Assembly (NCBI RefSeq): GCF_018130065.1
Contig: NZ_JAFCME010000025.1
Coordinates: 1-64,000 of the forward strand
DNA: 64,000 nt
DNA from: Bradyrhizobium sp. AUGA SZCCT0158
GTDB taxonomy: Bacteria > Pseudomonadota > Alphaproteobacteria > Rhizobiales > Xanthobacteraceae
Direction: 5' to 3'
Shown: positions 26,229 to 34,856 of the stretch, piece by piece
Position numbering within the stretch: position 1 is the first letter of the stretch
Layout of the letters: each line of letters starts with the position of its first letter
Notes under the pieces: model-generated
Told to the model about the DNA's origin: nothing
Databases searched by the model: none
Seen by the model: only the letters and a program-made list of their open reading frames with translations
Made by a program: the position numbers and the translations under genes

Positions 26229-27002
26229 TCAGCCCTTCACCGTGACCGCACGCCCGATCACGGGGTTGGTGACAATAGGCGGATTGGCGGTTTGGGCGGC
26301 GAGTTCGCCGATCAGGCGGTCGGCATCGGCAGCGATGCCATCAGGCGCATGGATCACCAGCCGCTCCAGCGCCCAGCGATAGGACGAGATCCTGCGCTCC
26401 AGGCATTGCTGCACCCATTGCACGATCAGCGTGTTCTCTTCCATGCGGGCGACCGCGTCGGCCCGTTCGCCCGGCGACAGCTCCGAGACCATCTTCAGGC
26501 TGGCGCTGCGCTTGCGGTCGAGTTCGATCACGCGGATGGCGGAGGCAAAGAACGGCTCGAACCGCGTGATGTCGTTGCGCACGTCCTCGATCAATTGCTG
26601 ATAGCGCGAGGTATGCGAGCGGTGCGGCTCGTCGATCAGGGCGCGTCCATAGGTGGTGCGATCGAACACCACCTTCTGCCGCCATGGCGAAGGCAACGGC
26701 TGGTAGTCGCCGAACACGCTCTTCCAGGCTGGCCGCGAAAGCGGCGGCTCGATCAGGGGATAGGCGAGATCGCGGAGCTGGCGCTCGTTTTCGGTGAGCT
26801 GGAAATGCGACGGCTTGAGCCCGACGCTGCCGGTGGCCTCGGCGCCCAGCCAGCGATGCATATCGTCGTTGCGGAAATCGGCGCGGGTGCGGCCGAAATC
26901 GCCGCCGCTGCAGCCGCCGAGAGCCGAACCCATCAGGATGAGTATAAGAGCCGGGAGTGACCGAACCCCGGCGGTCCGGATCGGATGGCGCAGCTCCGGC
27001 AT
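26229..27002 (-). CDS. Putative lipoprotein of unknown function (257 aa)
   Basis: The signal peptide ends in a lipobox (LMGSALGGC, Cys near residue 31), so the mature protein should be lipid-anchored. The rest is helical and charged, rich in Arg and Glu, with no known domain. It is convergent with the DUF1254 gene and eight bases downstream of the next small gene on the same strand, suggesting a shared transcript. Confidence 0.75.
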   Translation of the reverse strand: MPELRHPIRTAGVRSLPALILILMGSALGGCSGGDFGRTRADFRNDDMHRWLGAEATGSVGLKPSHFQLTENERQLRDLAYPLIEPPLSRPAWKSVFGDYQPLPSPWRQKVVFDRTTYGRALIDEPHRSHTSRYQQLIEDVRNDITRFEPFFASAIRVIELDRKRSASLKMVSELSPGERADAVARMEENTLIVQWVQQCLERRISSYRWALERLVIHAPDGIAADADRLIGELAAQTANPPIVTNPVIGRAVTVKG

Positions 27003-27017
27003 GTCAAATGTCCGTTG

Positions 27018-27209
27018 TCAGGGGCGCCGACGGCGACGGCGGCTGGGAGCTGTACCTTCTTCCGGTCCGCGTCCGCCGCTCTCGTCGGTTGGACGCTCGA
27101 TCCGGATAACCGGAAGGATCAGTACGGTCCCCATGCCCTCGCCCGAAGCGCCATCCGGGGCGGGCCGCCGCGAAGCTGCATCCGCCGGAAATTCAATGAT
27201 GGTGCCCAT
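27018..27209 (-). CDS. Small basic-tailed protein under a CtrA-box promoter (63 aa)
   Basis: Starts MGTIIEFPADAASRR and ends in a run of Arg. Internal VLILPVIRIERPTDE is well formed. A longer frame upstream (start at 27257) is less likely because the MGTIIEFP start is a natural one. It is transcribed away from the DUF2336 gene, and the gap between them holds two perfect CtrA boxes. No function is recognised. Confidence 0.6.
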   Translation of the reverse strand: MGTIIEFPADAASRRPAPDGASGEGMGTVLILPVIRIERPTDESGGRGPEEGTAPSRRRRRRP

Positions 27210-27281
27210 GTTCCGTTCTCTCTCGTTGCCGCACGGACATGATTTGGCCGGCGACATGCGATCATTCAGAACAGAACGTGG

Positions 27282-27296
27282 TTAACGGCATCTTAA
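27282..27296. promoter_or_regulatory. Perfect CtrA box 1
   Basis: TTAA-7-TTAA (TTAACGGCATCTTAA), the alphaproteobacterial CtrA recognition pattern, between divergent genes starting at 27209 and 27452. Confidence 0.7.
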
Positions 27297-27384
27297 TTAC
27301 CGCTTGGGGGCGAGCCGCCGGATCGGCCGCCGTGGTTTACGCAACAGCCGCAAAAGTCCGGCATTTTTTCAGGGGTTGTTTTCC

Positions 27385-27399
27385 TTAACCAACTCTTAA
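27385..27399. promoter_or_regulatory. Perfect CtrA box 2
   Basis: A second TTAA-7-TTAA (TTAACCAACTCTTAA), 52 bases before the ATG of the DUF2336 gene and 103 bases from box 1. Two exact matches in one GC-rich gap are unlikely by chance. Confidence 0.72.
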
Positions 27400-27451
27400 A
27401 GCGCCCCAAGTAGGCTCACCCAAGGGGATCTCCAAGTCGCGTTTACCTGAC

Positions 27452-28426
27452 ATGACCGCAGCACCATTATTTCCGGGCTTCGACGGGCTGATGTCGCTCT
27501 CGCGCCGCGAGGGCGTCGACATCCGCCCCACCTTGCTGCGCGTGCTGACCGACCTTTATGTCCAGACCAGCGCGCATTCCGCCGACGAGGAACGGCAGTT
27601 CGTCGAGTTAACTTCAAGGCTGATCGACCAGGTCGACGACGCCACCCGCGCGGCCGTGCGGGCCCGGCTCGCCATCTATCCGGCGACCCCCCTCGAGATC
27701 ATGAACAAGCTCGGATTGCGGCGCGCCCATCCCGGCCAGACGGTGCCGCTCGCGCCTTCGATTGCGCCCACCCCGCCTGAAGCGGCCCCCCGGGTGCCGA
27801 CCGAAGCGGAACTGCGGATGGCCTCCAGCCTGGCGATGCGGCCCAACGATGCCGCCGAAATCAGCGACATGTTCTTCGCGGCCAATGCCAGCGAACGGAC
27901 GCAGATCCTGCACAATCTCAACGACACGCCGCTGAAGGCCTCTGCGCGAATTCCGGCGGCGCGCGCCAAGCGTGCGATCGAGACGCTGGAGATGGCCGCG
28001 TTTGCCGAGGACGCCGACAGTTTCGCGCTGGAGATCGGCGAGGCGCTGATCCTGCCGGCGCGGATCGCCACCCAGGTGGTGAATGACCCCGGCGGCGAGC
28101 CGCTCGCCTGCGCGGCCCGTGCGCTCGACATGCCGAGCGCGGCGTTCCAGCGGATATTGATGTTCCTCAATCCCGAATCCGGCGTCTCCGTGCACCATGT
28201 CTACCGGCTGTCGCGGCTCTACGACCGGCTGACCGAACGCTCCGCGCTGGTCATGCTGGCGGCGTGGCGCGGCTCGACCATGGCGGTCACGCGCGCCAAA
28301 TATCGCGCCGCGCTCTACGACGACGAGCGCAACCGCGCCCGCTCCGCGCCATCCCAGACGCGGCCGGCCGTACAGCCCGGAAGCGCGCCAATCGTGCGCA
28401 CCGGCACCGACGGGACGAAGCGCTAG
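27452..28426 (+). CDS. DUF2336 domain protein, probably CtrA-controlled
   Basis: A 324-aa helical protein; the opening MTAAPLFPGFDGLMSLSRREGVDIRPTLL is split by the conserved DUF2336 features, with LRVLTDLYVQ and FVELTSRLID next. The middle is repeat-like (HEAT-type) helices. There is no membrane segment. DUF2336 proteins are found almost only in alphaproteobacteria; some relatives act in motility or cell-cycle control. The CtrA boxes just upstream fit such a role. The family assignment is from memory of the sequence pattern. Confidence 0.8.
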   Translation: MTAAPLFPGFDGLMSLSRREGVDIRPTLLRVLTDLYVQTSAHSADEERQFVELTSRLIDQVDDATRAAVRARLAIYPATPLEIMNKLGLRRAHPGQTVPLAPSIAPTPPEAAPRVPTEAELRMASSLAMRPNDAAEISDMFFAANASERTQILHNLNDTPLKASARIPAARAKRAIETLEMAAFAEDADSFALEIGEALILPARIATQVVNDPGGEPLACAARALDMPSAAFQRILMFLNPESGVSVHHVYRLSRLYDRLTERSALVMLAAWRGSTMAVTRAKYRAALYDDERNRARSAPSQTRPAVQPGSAPIVRTGTDGTKR

Positions 28427-28443
28427 ACGACGGCCTAACGATC

Positions 28444-28459
28444 TTGTGCCCGGGCACAA
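28444..28459. terminator. 16-bp perfect palindrome between convergent genes
   Basis: TTGTGCCCGGGCACAA followed by AAT, 18 bases after the DUF2336 gene and 38 before the stop of the convergent DUF1491 gene. It could end transcripts from both sides as a hairpin, or be part of a dispersed repeat. Confidence 0.45.
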
Positions 28460-28496
28460 AATCTCGAAAACAACCCCATGATAGAATAGGTCGGCC

Positions 28497-28841
28497 TCAG
28501 GCCTTCGCCAGCTCCAGAAAATGCCGCCCTGCCCGGTCCTCGGTCTCAACGATCCAGGTGTCGGGATCGAACTTGATTTCCTTGGCGAGACGTTCTTCCA
28601 CCGACTGCTCGGGCACCGGCTGCGGCGACGCCGGCACGAACAGGCGCTCGGTCGGCCGGCTCTCGTCATAGACGGTCTGCGGCGCCGGCCCGTACAGCAT
28701 GGCGTTGCCGTCGAGGTGAGCCACCTTGATGAAGACCGCACCGGCTTCTTCCGCGCCGCGCCGGCGCACGGCGCCGAAGACGCCTTCGGTTTGGCAACGG
28801 CGCAAATAGGCCGCCACCCAGATAGATGATTTCAATCGCAT
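28497..28841 (-). CDS. DUF1491 family protein
   Basis: A 114-aa protein beginning MRLKSSIWVAAYLRRCQTEG, the recognisable DUF1491 opening, with FIKVAHLDGNAMLYGPAP and TWIVETEDRAGRHFL later. It is small, soluble and confined to alphaproteobacteria; its function is unknown. It faces the DUF2336 gene and diverges from the TetR gene, across about 270 bases that hold the TetR promoter. Confidence 0.85.
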   Translation of the reverse strand: MRLKSSIWVAAYLRRCQTEGVFGAVRRRGAEEAGAVFIKVAHLDGNAMLYGPAPQTVYDESRPTERLFVPASPQPVPEQSVEERLAKEIKFDPDTWIVETEDRAGRHFLELAKA

Positions 28842-29056
28842 AGGTTCGACGATAGGCCAGCGTCCAGGCTGACGCCAGAGGCCATGGCCAGGCGCGTTCC
28901 CTCGCGCACGCAGTCGGCAAAGTTATCCGCAACGCGATCGTAACAAACACTTGTCAAAGCCGGCACGATTTCCAAAGTCGCGGTTCCCGACCAGTCATCA
29001 TCTCGGCCCTCGCCGCACGTGAGCCCGCACAAGATCGTGAGCCGGAGAGCAAAACA

Positions 29057-29085
29057 TTGACTCGGTCGGTCGACCGAATTACGAT
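29057..29085 (+). promoter_or_regulatory. Promoter with embedded palindromic operator (TetR)
   Basis: A -35 TTGACT (29057-29062), 17-base spacer and -10 TACGAT (29080-29085) lie just before the TetR gene. The spacer contains the perfect 12-bp palindrome TCGGTCGACCGA (29066-29077). A repressor bound there would block RNA polymerase, so autorepression is expected. Confidence 0.7.
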
Positions 29086-29115
29086 GATCCGCGATCGCAC
29101 CAGGGAGTTTTCATC

Positions 29116-29739
29116 GTGGCGCGCGCCGCAGCCAAGAAAATTGAGAAAAAGGCAGAGACCAGCACCACGCTGCTCGAAGCCGCCAAGAAAGTATTGCGCC
29201 AGAACGGCTACGCGGGCTTGTCGACCCGCGACGTCGCGGCGGCTGCCGGCGTTCCGTTGAGCCAGATCCATTATCATTTCGGATCCAAGCAAGGGATGGT
29301 GCTGGCGCTGTTCGAGTACTTGAACGCGCAGCTCCTGGATCGCCAGAACGCGATGTTCGGCGACACCAGTCTCAAACTGTCGGAGCAATGGGACCGGGCC
29401 TGCGATTATCTCGATGACGACATCGCCTCCGGCTACGTGCGCGTGCTGCAGGAACTGATCGCTGCGAGCTGGTCCGACCCGGCGGTCGCGCAGGTCGTTC
29501 GCACCGCGATCATGGGATGGGTCGATCTTATCGTCGGCGCGGCACGCAAGGCTGAACGTGAATTTGGCGGCCTCGGCCCGCTGACGCCCGAGGAGGTCGG
29601 AGCCTTTGCTGCCAATGCGTTCATCGGCGCCGAAAGCCTCTATCTGCTTGGTTTCGAGAAGAAAGGCTCGCCGATACGCCAGTCCTTGCGACGGGTCGGT
29701 GATCTCGTTCGCAGCGTCGAAGGTGCAGCCAATCGATGA
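29116..29739 (+). CDS. TetR-family transcriptional repressor
   Basis: A 207-aa regulator. The helix-turn-helix covers about residues 20-60: LLEAAKKVLRQNGYAGLSTRDVAAAAGVPLSQIHYHFGSKQGMV, the standard TetR N-terminal pattern (shown in two overlapping motifs, GLSTRDVAAAAGV and IHYHFGSK). The remainder is a helical ligand domain. The start is GTG 29116. It leads a run of three genes: the hydrolase-glycosyltransferase starts nine bases later. It probably represses itself and these genes through the palindrome in its promoter, and is released by an unknown small molecule. Confidence 0.9.
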   Translation: MARAAAKKIEKKAETSTTLLEAAKKVLRQNGYAGLSTRDVAAAAGVPLSQIHYHFGSKQGMVLALFEYLNAQLLDRQNAMFGDTSLKLSEQWDRACDYLDDDIASGYVRVLQELIAASWSDPAVAQVVRTAIMGWVDLIVGAARKAEREFGGLGPLTPEEVGAFAANAFIGAESLYLLGFEKKGSPIRQSLRRVGDLVRSVEGAANR

Positions 29740-29748
29740 GGTGACGCG

Positions 29749-31860
29749 ATGCGTGCGAAACTGCCCGACGAAAGTGGTTTTATCGATCGCGACGGCGTCA
29801 GGATCTATTACGAGATCTACGGCACTGGCCCGGAAACCATGCTGTTCGTGCCGCCCTGGTGCATCGTCCATTCGCGGATCTACAAGGCGCAATTGCCGTA
29901 TTTCAGCGAGCGCTTCCGCTGCATCACCTATGACGGCCGCGGCAACGGCAAGTCGGACCGTCCTGAGGATGTGGCGGCCTACTCGCGGGACAACTACGTA
30001 GCGGATCTGCTTGCCGTCATGGACGCCACCGACGCGGGAAAGGCAATCCTCGTTGGGCTGTCCTTTGGCGGCATGCTCGCCAGCGTGCTGGCCGCGCATC
30101 ATCCTGATCGTGTGAAGGCCGCGATCCTGGTCGGGACGGTATCGAGTATCGGACCTGATAACTACGCCTACCTGGCGAACCAGCATTTCGACACCAAACA
30201 GGAGCGCTTCGACGGCTGGAATAAATACAACCGCGAGCACTGGCTGGCGGATTATCCCGACTTCGCCGACCACTTCATTCGCAACATCCATACCGAACCG
30301 CACTCGACCAAGCAGATCGAGGACGGCATCGGCTGGGCCAGTGACACCACCGGCCCGGTGCTGGTCAACACCGTCGACGCACGGCTGATCCCGCCGCGCT
30401 TCGATGTCAGCGAAGCGATGTACCGCAAGATCTGCTGTCCCGTGCTGCTCATTCACGGCGACAACGACCAGATCCAGCGCCATGCACGCGCGAAATCGCT
30501 GGCCGAGGTCATGAATGCGGAGCTGGTGACCATTCCGGACGGCGGTCACAACCCGCTCGGCCGCATCCCCGCAAAGACCAACACCCTGATTGTCGATTTC
30601 CTCGCTCGCAGGCTCGCCATCGCCTCCCCCGCAAGCCGATCGAACCGCACGACAAGGAAGGCCAAACGCGCACTCTATCTCTCCTCGCCGATCGGCCTCG
30701 GGCATGGGCGGCGCGATATCGCGATCGCCCGCGAGCTGCGCAAGCTGCACCCGGATATGGAGGTCGATTGGCTGGCACAGGATCCCGTGACACGCCTCTT
30801 GGAGGCGAACGGCGAACGCGTTCATCCGCTGAGTGCGCGGCTGGCCAGCGAGTCCAGGCATATCGAGATGGAGTCGGGCGAGCACGACCTGCATTGTTTC
30901 CAGGCTCTTCGCCACATGGACGAGGTGCTGATCGCGAATTTCATGACCTTCCAGGATGCCGTCGACGAGGGCAATTACGATCTCGTCATCGCCGACGAGG
31001 CCTGGGACATCGATCATTACTGGCACGAGCACCCCGAGCTGAAGAAAGCCGCACTCGCCTGGTTCACCGACTTCGTCGGCTATGTGCCGATGCCGTCGGG
31101 CGGCGAGCATGAGGCGTTTCTGACCACCGACTACAACGCCGAAATGATCGAACACATCGAGCGGCATCCCGGCGTGCGCGACCGCGCCATTTTCGTCGGA
31201 AGCCTGGAGGACATCATCCCGTTGTCGTTCGGCAAGGACCTGCCGGCGATGCGCGACTGGGTGCCGCGGCATTTCGATTTCGCCGGCTACATCATCGGCG
31301 AACATCCGCATATTTTCGGCAGCCGCGCGGAGTTGCGCGAGCGGCTCGGCTACCGGCCGGACGAGCGCGTCTGCATCGTCACGGTCGGCGGATCCGCCGT
31401 CGGCACCCACCTGATCAAACGCATCCTGCAGAGCTATCCGATGGCACGGGCCAGACTGCCCGAATTGCGCATGATCGTGGTGGCGGGCCCGCGGATCGAT
31501 CCGGCCTCGCTCGGCGCGCCCGACGGCGTCGAGATGCGCGCCTTCGTACCCGACCTCGACCGTCATCTCGCCGCATGCGATCTCGCGCTCGTGCAGGGCG
31601 GCCTTACCACCTGCATGGAGTTGACCGCGGCCGGAACACCGTTCCTCTATTTCCCGCTTCAGAACCACTTCGAGCAGAATTTCCACGTCGCCCATCGTCT
31701 TGATCGCTACGGCGCCGGCACGCGCATGGCATTCGCGACGTCGACGCCGGACATGATCGCGGAAGCGATGGTTGGTGCGTTGCGCGCGCCGGCCAAATTC
31801 AAATCCGTCGAAGTCGACGGTGCCGTCCGTGCCGCCCGCATGCTGGCGGATCTGGTCTAA
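29749..31860 (+). CDS. Fusion of alpha/beta-hydrolase and GT-B glycosyltransferase (703 aa)
   Basis: Two enzymes in one chain. Residues 1-295 are an alpha/beta-hydrolase: nucleophile Ser105 in GLSFGG, Asp in IHGDNDQ, His267 in GGHNPLG. A basic Ser/Thr-rich linker follows (about 296-310). Residues 310-700 are a GT-B glycosyltransferase of the MurG/UGT type: LGHGRRDIAIARELRK near the acceptor loop, and a donor-site block QGGLTTCMELTAAGTPF with FPLQNHFEQN. There is no signal or membrane helix. It is preceded by a GAGG site nine bases after the TetR gene. It could hydrolyse an ester or lactone and glycosylate the product; the substrate is unknown. Confidence 0.85.
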   Translation: MRAKLPDESGFIDRDGVRIYYEIYGTGPETMLFVPPWCIVHSRIYKAQLPYFSERFRCITYDGRGNGKSDRPEDVAAYSRDNYVADLLAVMDATDAGKAILVGLSFGGMLASVLAAHHPDRVKAAILVGTVSSIGPDNYAYLANQHFDTKQERFDGWNKYNREHWLADYPDFADHFIRNIHTEPHSTKQIEDGIGWASDTTGPVLVNTVDARLIPPRFDVSEAMYRKICCPVLLIHGDNDQIQRHARAKSLAEVMNAELVTIPDGGHNPLGRIPAKTNTLIVDFLARRLAIASPASRSNRTTRKAKRALYLSSPIGLGHGRRDIAIARELRKLHPDMEVDWLAQDPVTRLLEANGERVHPLSARLASESRHIEMESGEHDLHCFQALRHMDEVLIANFMTFQDAVDEGNYDLVIADEAWDIDHYWHEHPELKKAALAWFTDFVGYVPMPSGGEHEAFLTTDYNAEMIEHIERHPGVRDRAIFVGSLEDIIPLSFGKDLPAMRDWVPRHFDFAGYIIGEHPHIFGSRAELRERLGYRPDERVCIVTVGGSAVGTHLIKRILQSYPMARARLPELRMIVVAGPRIDPASLGAPDGVEMRAFVPDLDRHLAACDLALVQGGLTTCMELTAAGTPFLYFPLQNHFEQNFHVAHRLDRYGAGTRMAFATSTPDMIAEAMVGALRAPAKFKSVEVDGAVRAARMLADLV

Positions 31861-31888
31861 CCGCAATCAATTGTCAGTGGAGGTAGCT

Positions 31889-32971
31889 ATGTCGAGCGTT
31901 AATCAAGCGACCCGGATTGATGAAGGCAAACTCAACGCATTCGTCGGCCAGATGCTGGGCGACCTCGGGGGCGCGTCCAGCGTCGCCATGGTACGGATGG
32001 GCGATGCGCTCGGATTGTACAAGGCGCTACACACCAATGGGCCGATGACCTCAGACGAACTCGCCGGCACCGCGAAGGTCGATCCGCGATACCTTCGCGA
32101 GTGGCTGTCCAATCAGGCGAGTTCCAACTATTTGTCCTACGATCCTGCCTCGGCGAAATTCGCGCTGCCGCCCGAGCAGGCGATGGTGTTCGCCATTCCC
32201 GACAGCCCGGTCTATCTGATGGGCGGCTTCGATCTGATGGCGGCGATGCTCGAGAACCAGCCGAAAGTTCAGGCCGCGTTCAAGTCCGGCGGCGGTGTCG
32301 CCTGGGGCGATCAGGCCGGCTGCATGTTCTGCGCGGTGGCCCGCTTCTTCCGGCCCGGCTATCACAACAACATCGTGTCGACGTGGCTTCCTGCTCTCGG
32401 AGGTGACGTGATGAAGAAGCTGGAGGCCGGCGCCAATGTCGCGGACGTCGGCTGCGGCCACGGTTGGTCGACGGTCCTGATGGCCAAGGCTTTCCCCAAA
32501 TCCCGATTCGTCGGCTACGACTTCCATCCCGGCTCGATTGCGGATGCAAAGGCGCATGCCGAAACCCATGGCACTTCCGCCAACACGCGCTTCGAGGTCG
32601 GACTCGCCAAGGACTATCCCGGCACGGACTACGATCTCGTGACCTGTTTCGACTGCTTGCACGACATGGGCGACCCGGCGGGAGCCGCCGCCCACATCCG
32701 CCAATCCCTGAAGGACGATGGGACATGGATGATCTGCGAGCCGATAGCGGGCGATCGTCTCGAGCAGAACCTCAACCCGGTCGGGCGCTTGTACTATGCC
32801 GCATCGACCATGATCTGCGTGCCGACCTCGCTCTCGCAGGAAGTCGGCACGGCGCTGGGCGCGCAGGCCGGCGAAGCACGGCTCCGCGAAGTCATCCTGA
32901 AGGGTGGCTTCAAGAGCGTGCGTCGCGCCACCGAGACGCCGTTCAACATGATCCTCGAAGCAAGGCCGTAG
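31889..32971 (+). CDS. Class I SAM-dependent methyltransferase with winged-helix N-terminus
   Basis: A 360-aa methyltransferase starting at ATG 31889 after a GGAGG site. The N-terminal 90 residues resemble the winged-helix dimerisation domain of Rv2258c-type enzymes (ALGLYKALHTNGPMTSDEL, with RYLREWLSNQ). The SAM-binding motif VADVGCGHGWST lies near residue 190, then GYDFHPGS and TCFDCLHDMGDP. Members methylate small molecules. It is 28 bases after the fusion gene, so hydrolysis, glycosylation and methylation are probably steps in one modification route controlled by the TetR regulator. Confidence 0.85.
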   Translation: MSSVNQATRIDEGKLNAFVGQMLGDLGGASSVAMVRMGDALGLYKALHTNGPMTSDELAGTAKVDPRYLREWLSNQASSNYLSYDPASAKFALPPEQAMVFAIPDSPVYLMGGFDLMAAMLENQPKVQAAFKSGGGVAWGDQAGCMFCAVARFFRPGYHNNIVSTWLPALGGDVMKKLEAGANVADVGCGHGWSTVLMAKAFPKSRFVGYDFHPGSIADAKAHAETHGTSANTRFEVGLAKDYPGTDYDLVTCFDCLHDMGDPAGAAAHIRQSLKDDGTWMICEPIAGDRLEQNLNPVGRLYYAASTMICVPTSLSQEVGTALGAQAGEARLREVILKGGFKSVRRATETPFNMILEARP

Positions 32972-33206
32972 TTTCCCGCATGGCGGCTGCAAGCCTGGCC
33001 AAGTTCACCGGCGCAGGAATCCCTGCGGCCGGCATACGGCGGGTTGACCGTCGCGCGGACCAACCATATTCTCAAAACTGCGGTGCAAGCCGCGCCCGGG
33101 TCCGCGGGAAGGGTCGAACCCACTTGCAGCTTCCAAGCAGCACCTAGAGCCTTTGTGCAGCAGCCGGTATTGCGGACCATCGGCGATCCATGCACGGAGG
33201 TTTCCA

Positions 33207-34847
33207 ATGGAACGATCGCCTGATCGACTAAATCTCGACCATCTCAAGAAGCAAGCCAAGGATTTGCTCCGTCTCTACCGGCAGCGTGATGGCGACGCTT
33301 TTGCCCGCTTTCGCCGCGCCCTTCCGGCAGCCGCAGGGCACAGCGACGACCAGATCGCATCCTTGAATCTCCGGCTCCATGACGCTCAATCGTGTGTGGC
33401 GCGCGACTACGGCTTCGCTTCCTGGCAGGACCTGAGACGCTATCTCGAAGCGCAATCGGCCATCGGCAGCGAGCGCGACGAACGTGTCCTGCGCTGGCTC
33501 CAACTGATTTATGCCGGCGACATCAATGGCACGGCAAATCGCGCCAATCCGCGCGTTGCCATGAGGATGCTGGCCGAAAGCCCCGACCTCGCCGCCGGAA
33601 ACCCCTATCTGGCATGTGCGATCGGCGCGGAAGACGCGTTGCGACAGGCTACGCAGCAGGATGCAGCATGGGTCAATCGCCCGGGTGGACCACTGAAACT
33701 GCCTCCACTTGTCGCCGTTACGCATTCCAGCCTGTTGTCCGTTCCGGAATTCCGCGCGCGTCTGCATCGCTGTGCCCGTTTGCTGCTGGGCGCAGGCGCC
33801 GATCCCAATCAGCGTATCGGCAATCGTTGGCCGCCGGCATCGGTCAGCGAACCTGACGACGGCAATCCGTTGTCGGCGCTTTACGGCGCCGCCGGAACCA
33901 ACCATGACCCCGAACTCACGAAACTGCTGCTCGACGCCGGCGCCGATCCAAACGACGGCGAGTCCCTCTATCACTCGCTGGAGACGTTTGTTTGTACCCG
34001 CCTGCTGCTGGAGCGTGGCGCGCGTGTCGCGGGCAGTAACGTGATCTACCATGCGCTCGACTTCGACAATGTCGTCGCACTTCAACTTCTGCTCCAGAAC
34101 GGCGGCGATCCGAATGAGCCGGCGCGCAATTCACCCTTGACCGATTGGGGATCGCCACTGCTGTGGGCGATCCGGCGGCGGCGATCCCGCCGGTGTATCG
34201 AGACGCTGCTGGAAGCAGGCGCAAACCCGTTGGCAGCGACGCCTGATGGCGTCAGCGCCTACCGGCTCGCCTTGCAGTTTGGCCTTCGCGAGGTCGCCGA
34301 TCTCTTGGCCGCGAGCGCTGCGGACGAGCCCATTCCGGAGGAGGAAGCATTCATTGCGGCCTGCGCCTGCGGCGATGAGGCCGAGGCCCGGCGCATCCGC
34401 GCCAGGCGGCCCGACCTTCCCGAAACGCTTCCGGCCTCGCAGTTGCGGCTGCTGCCCGATCTTGCCGCCGAGGGCAACGATGTGGGGGTAAGGCTGATGG
34501 TCAGGCTTGGCTGGCCGATCGCGGTGCGCGGCGGCGACTGGAATGCGTCCGCGCTCAATCTTGCGGTGTTTCGCGGCGATGCTGGATTGACCCGGTTCCT
34601 GCTCGAACATGGGGCCAGCTGGACCGAGCAACATGGCTTTGGCGACAATGCCTGCGGCTCGCTTTCCTGGGCGTCTTGCAACGAGCCGGTCGAAGGCGGC
34701 GACTGGTCAGGCTGTGCGCGCGCCCTGCTCGACCATGGCATGCCGCGCGCGAAGCCGGATCAGGACGGCTCGGAATGGATTTTGATCGACGGGCGGAGAA
34801 AACAATTCTCCGACGAGGTCACCGAGATCCTGCTGGGTGGGTCGTAA
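33207..34847 (+). CDS. Ankyrin-repeat protein
   Basis: A 546-aa protein starting at ATG 33207 after a CGGAGG site. The N-terminal 90 residues (LDHLKKQAKDLLRLY and RDYGFASWQDLRRYLEA) match the domain that often precedes ankyrin repeats in proteobacteria. Ankyrin-like units follow from about residue 120, for example LTKLLLDAGADPNDGE, ALQLLLQNGGDPNEPA and CIETLLEAGANPLAAT, with another in the last 100 residues. There is no signal peptide. Ankyrins mediate protein binding; no partner is evident. It has no close functional tie to the methyltransferase gene 235 bases upstream. Confidence 0.88.
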   Translation: MERSPDRLNLDHLKKQAKDLLRLYRQRDGDAFARFRRALPAAAGHSDDQIASLNLRLHDAQSCVARDYGFASWQDLRRYLEAQSAIGSERDERVLRWLQLIYAGDINGTANRANPRVAMRMLAESPDLAAGNPYLACAIGAEDALRQATQQDAAWVNRPGGPLKLPPLVAVTHSSLLSVPEFRARLHRCARLLLGAGADPNQRIGNRWPPASVSEPDDGNPLSALYGAAGTNHDPELTKLLLDAGADPNDGESLYHSLETFVCTRLLLERGARVAGSNVIYHALDFDNVVALQLLLQNGGDPNEPARNSPLTDWGSPLLWAIRRRRSRRCIETLLEAGANPLAATPDGVSAYRLALQFGLREVADLLAASAADEPIPEEEAFIAACACGDEAEARRIRARRPDLPETLPASQLRLLPDLAAEGNDVGVRLMVRLGWPIAVRGGDWNASALNLAVFRGDAGLTRFLLEHGASWTEQHGFGDNACGSLSWASCNEPVEGGDWSGCARALLDHGMPRAKPDQDGSEWILIDGRRKQFSDEVTEILLGGS

Positions 34848-34856
34848 GGCCCGTCC

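Noticed and set aside
28954..31866. 970-codon open frame on the minus strand
   Set aside because: It lies antisense to the TetR and hydrolase-glycosyltransferase genes, which have clear motifs; the minus translation is His/Arg/Gly rich with no known fold.
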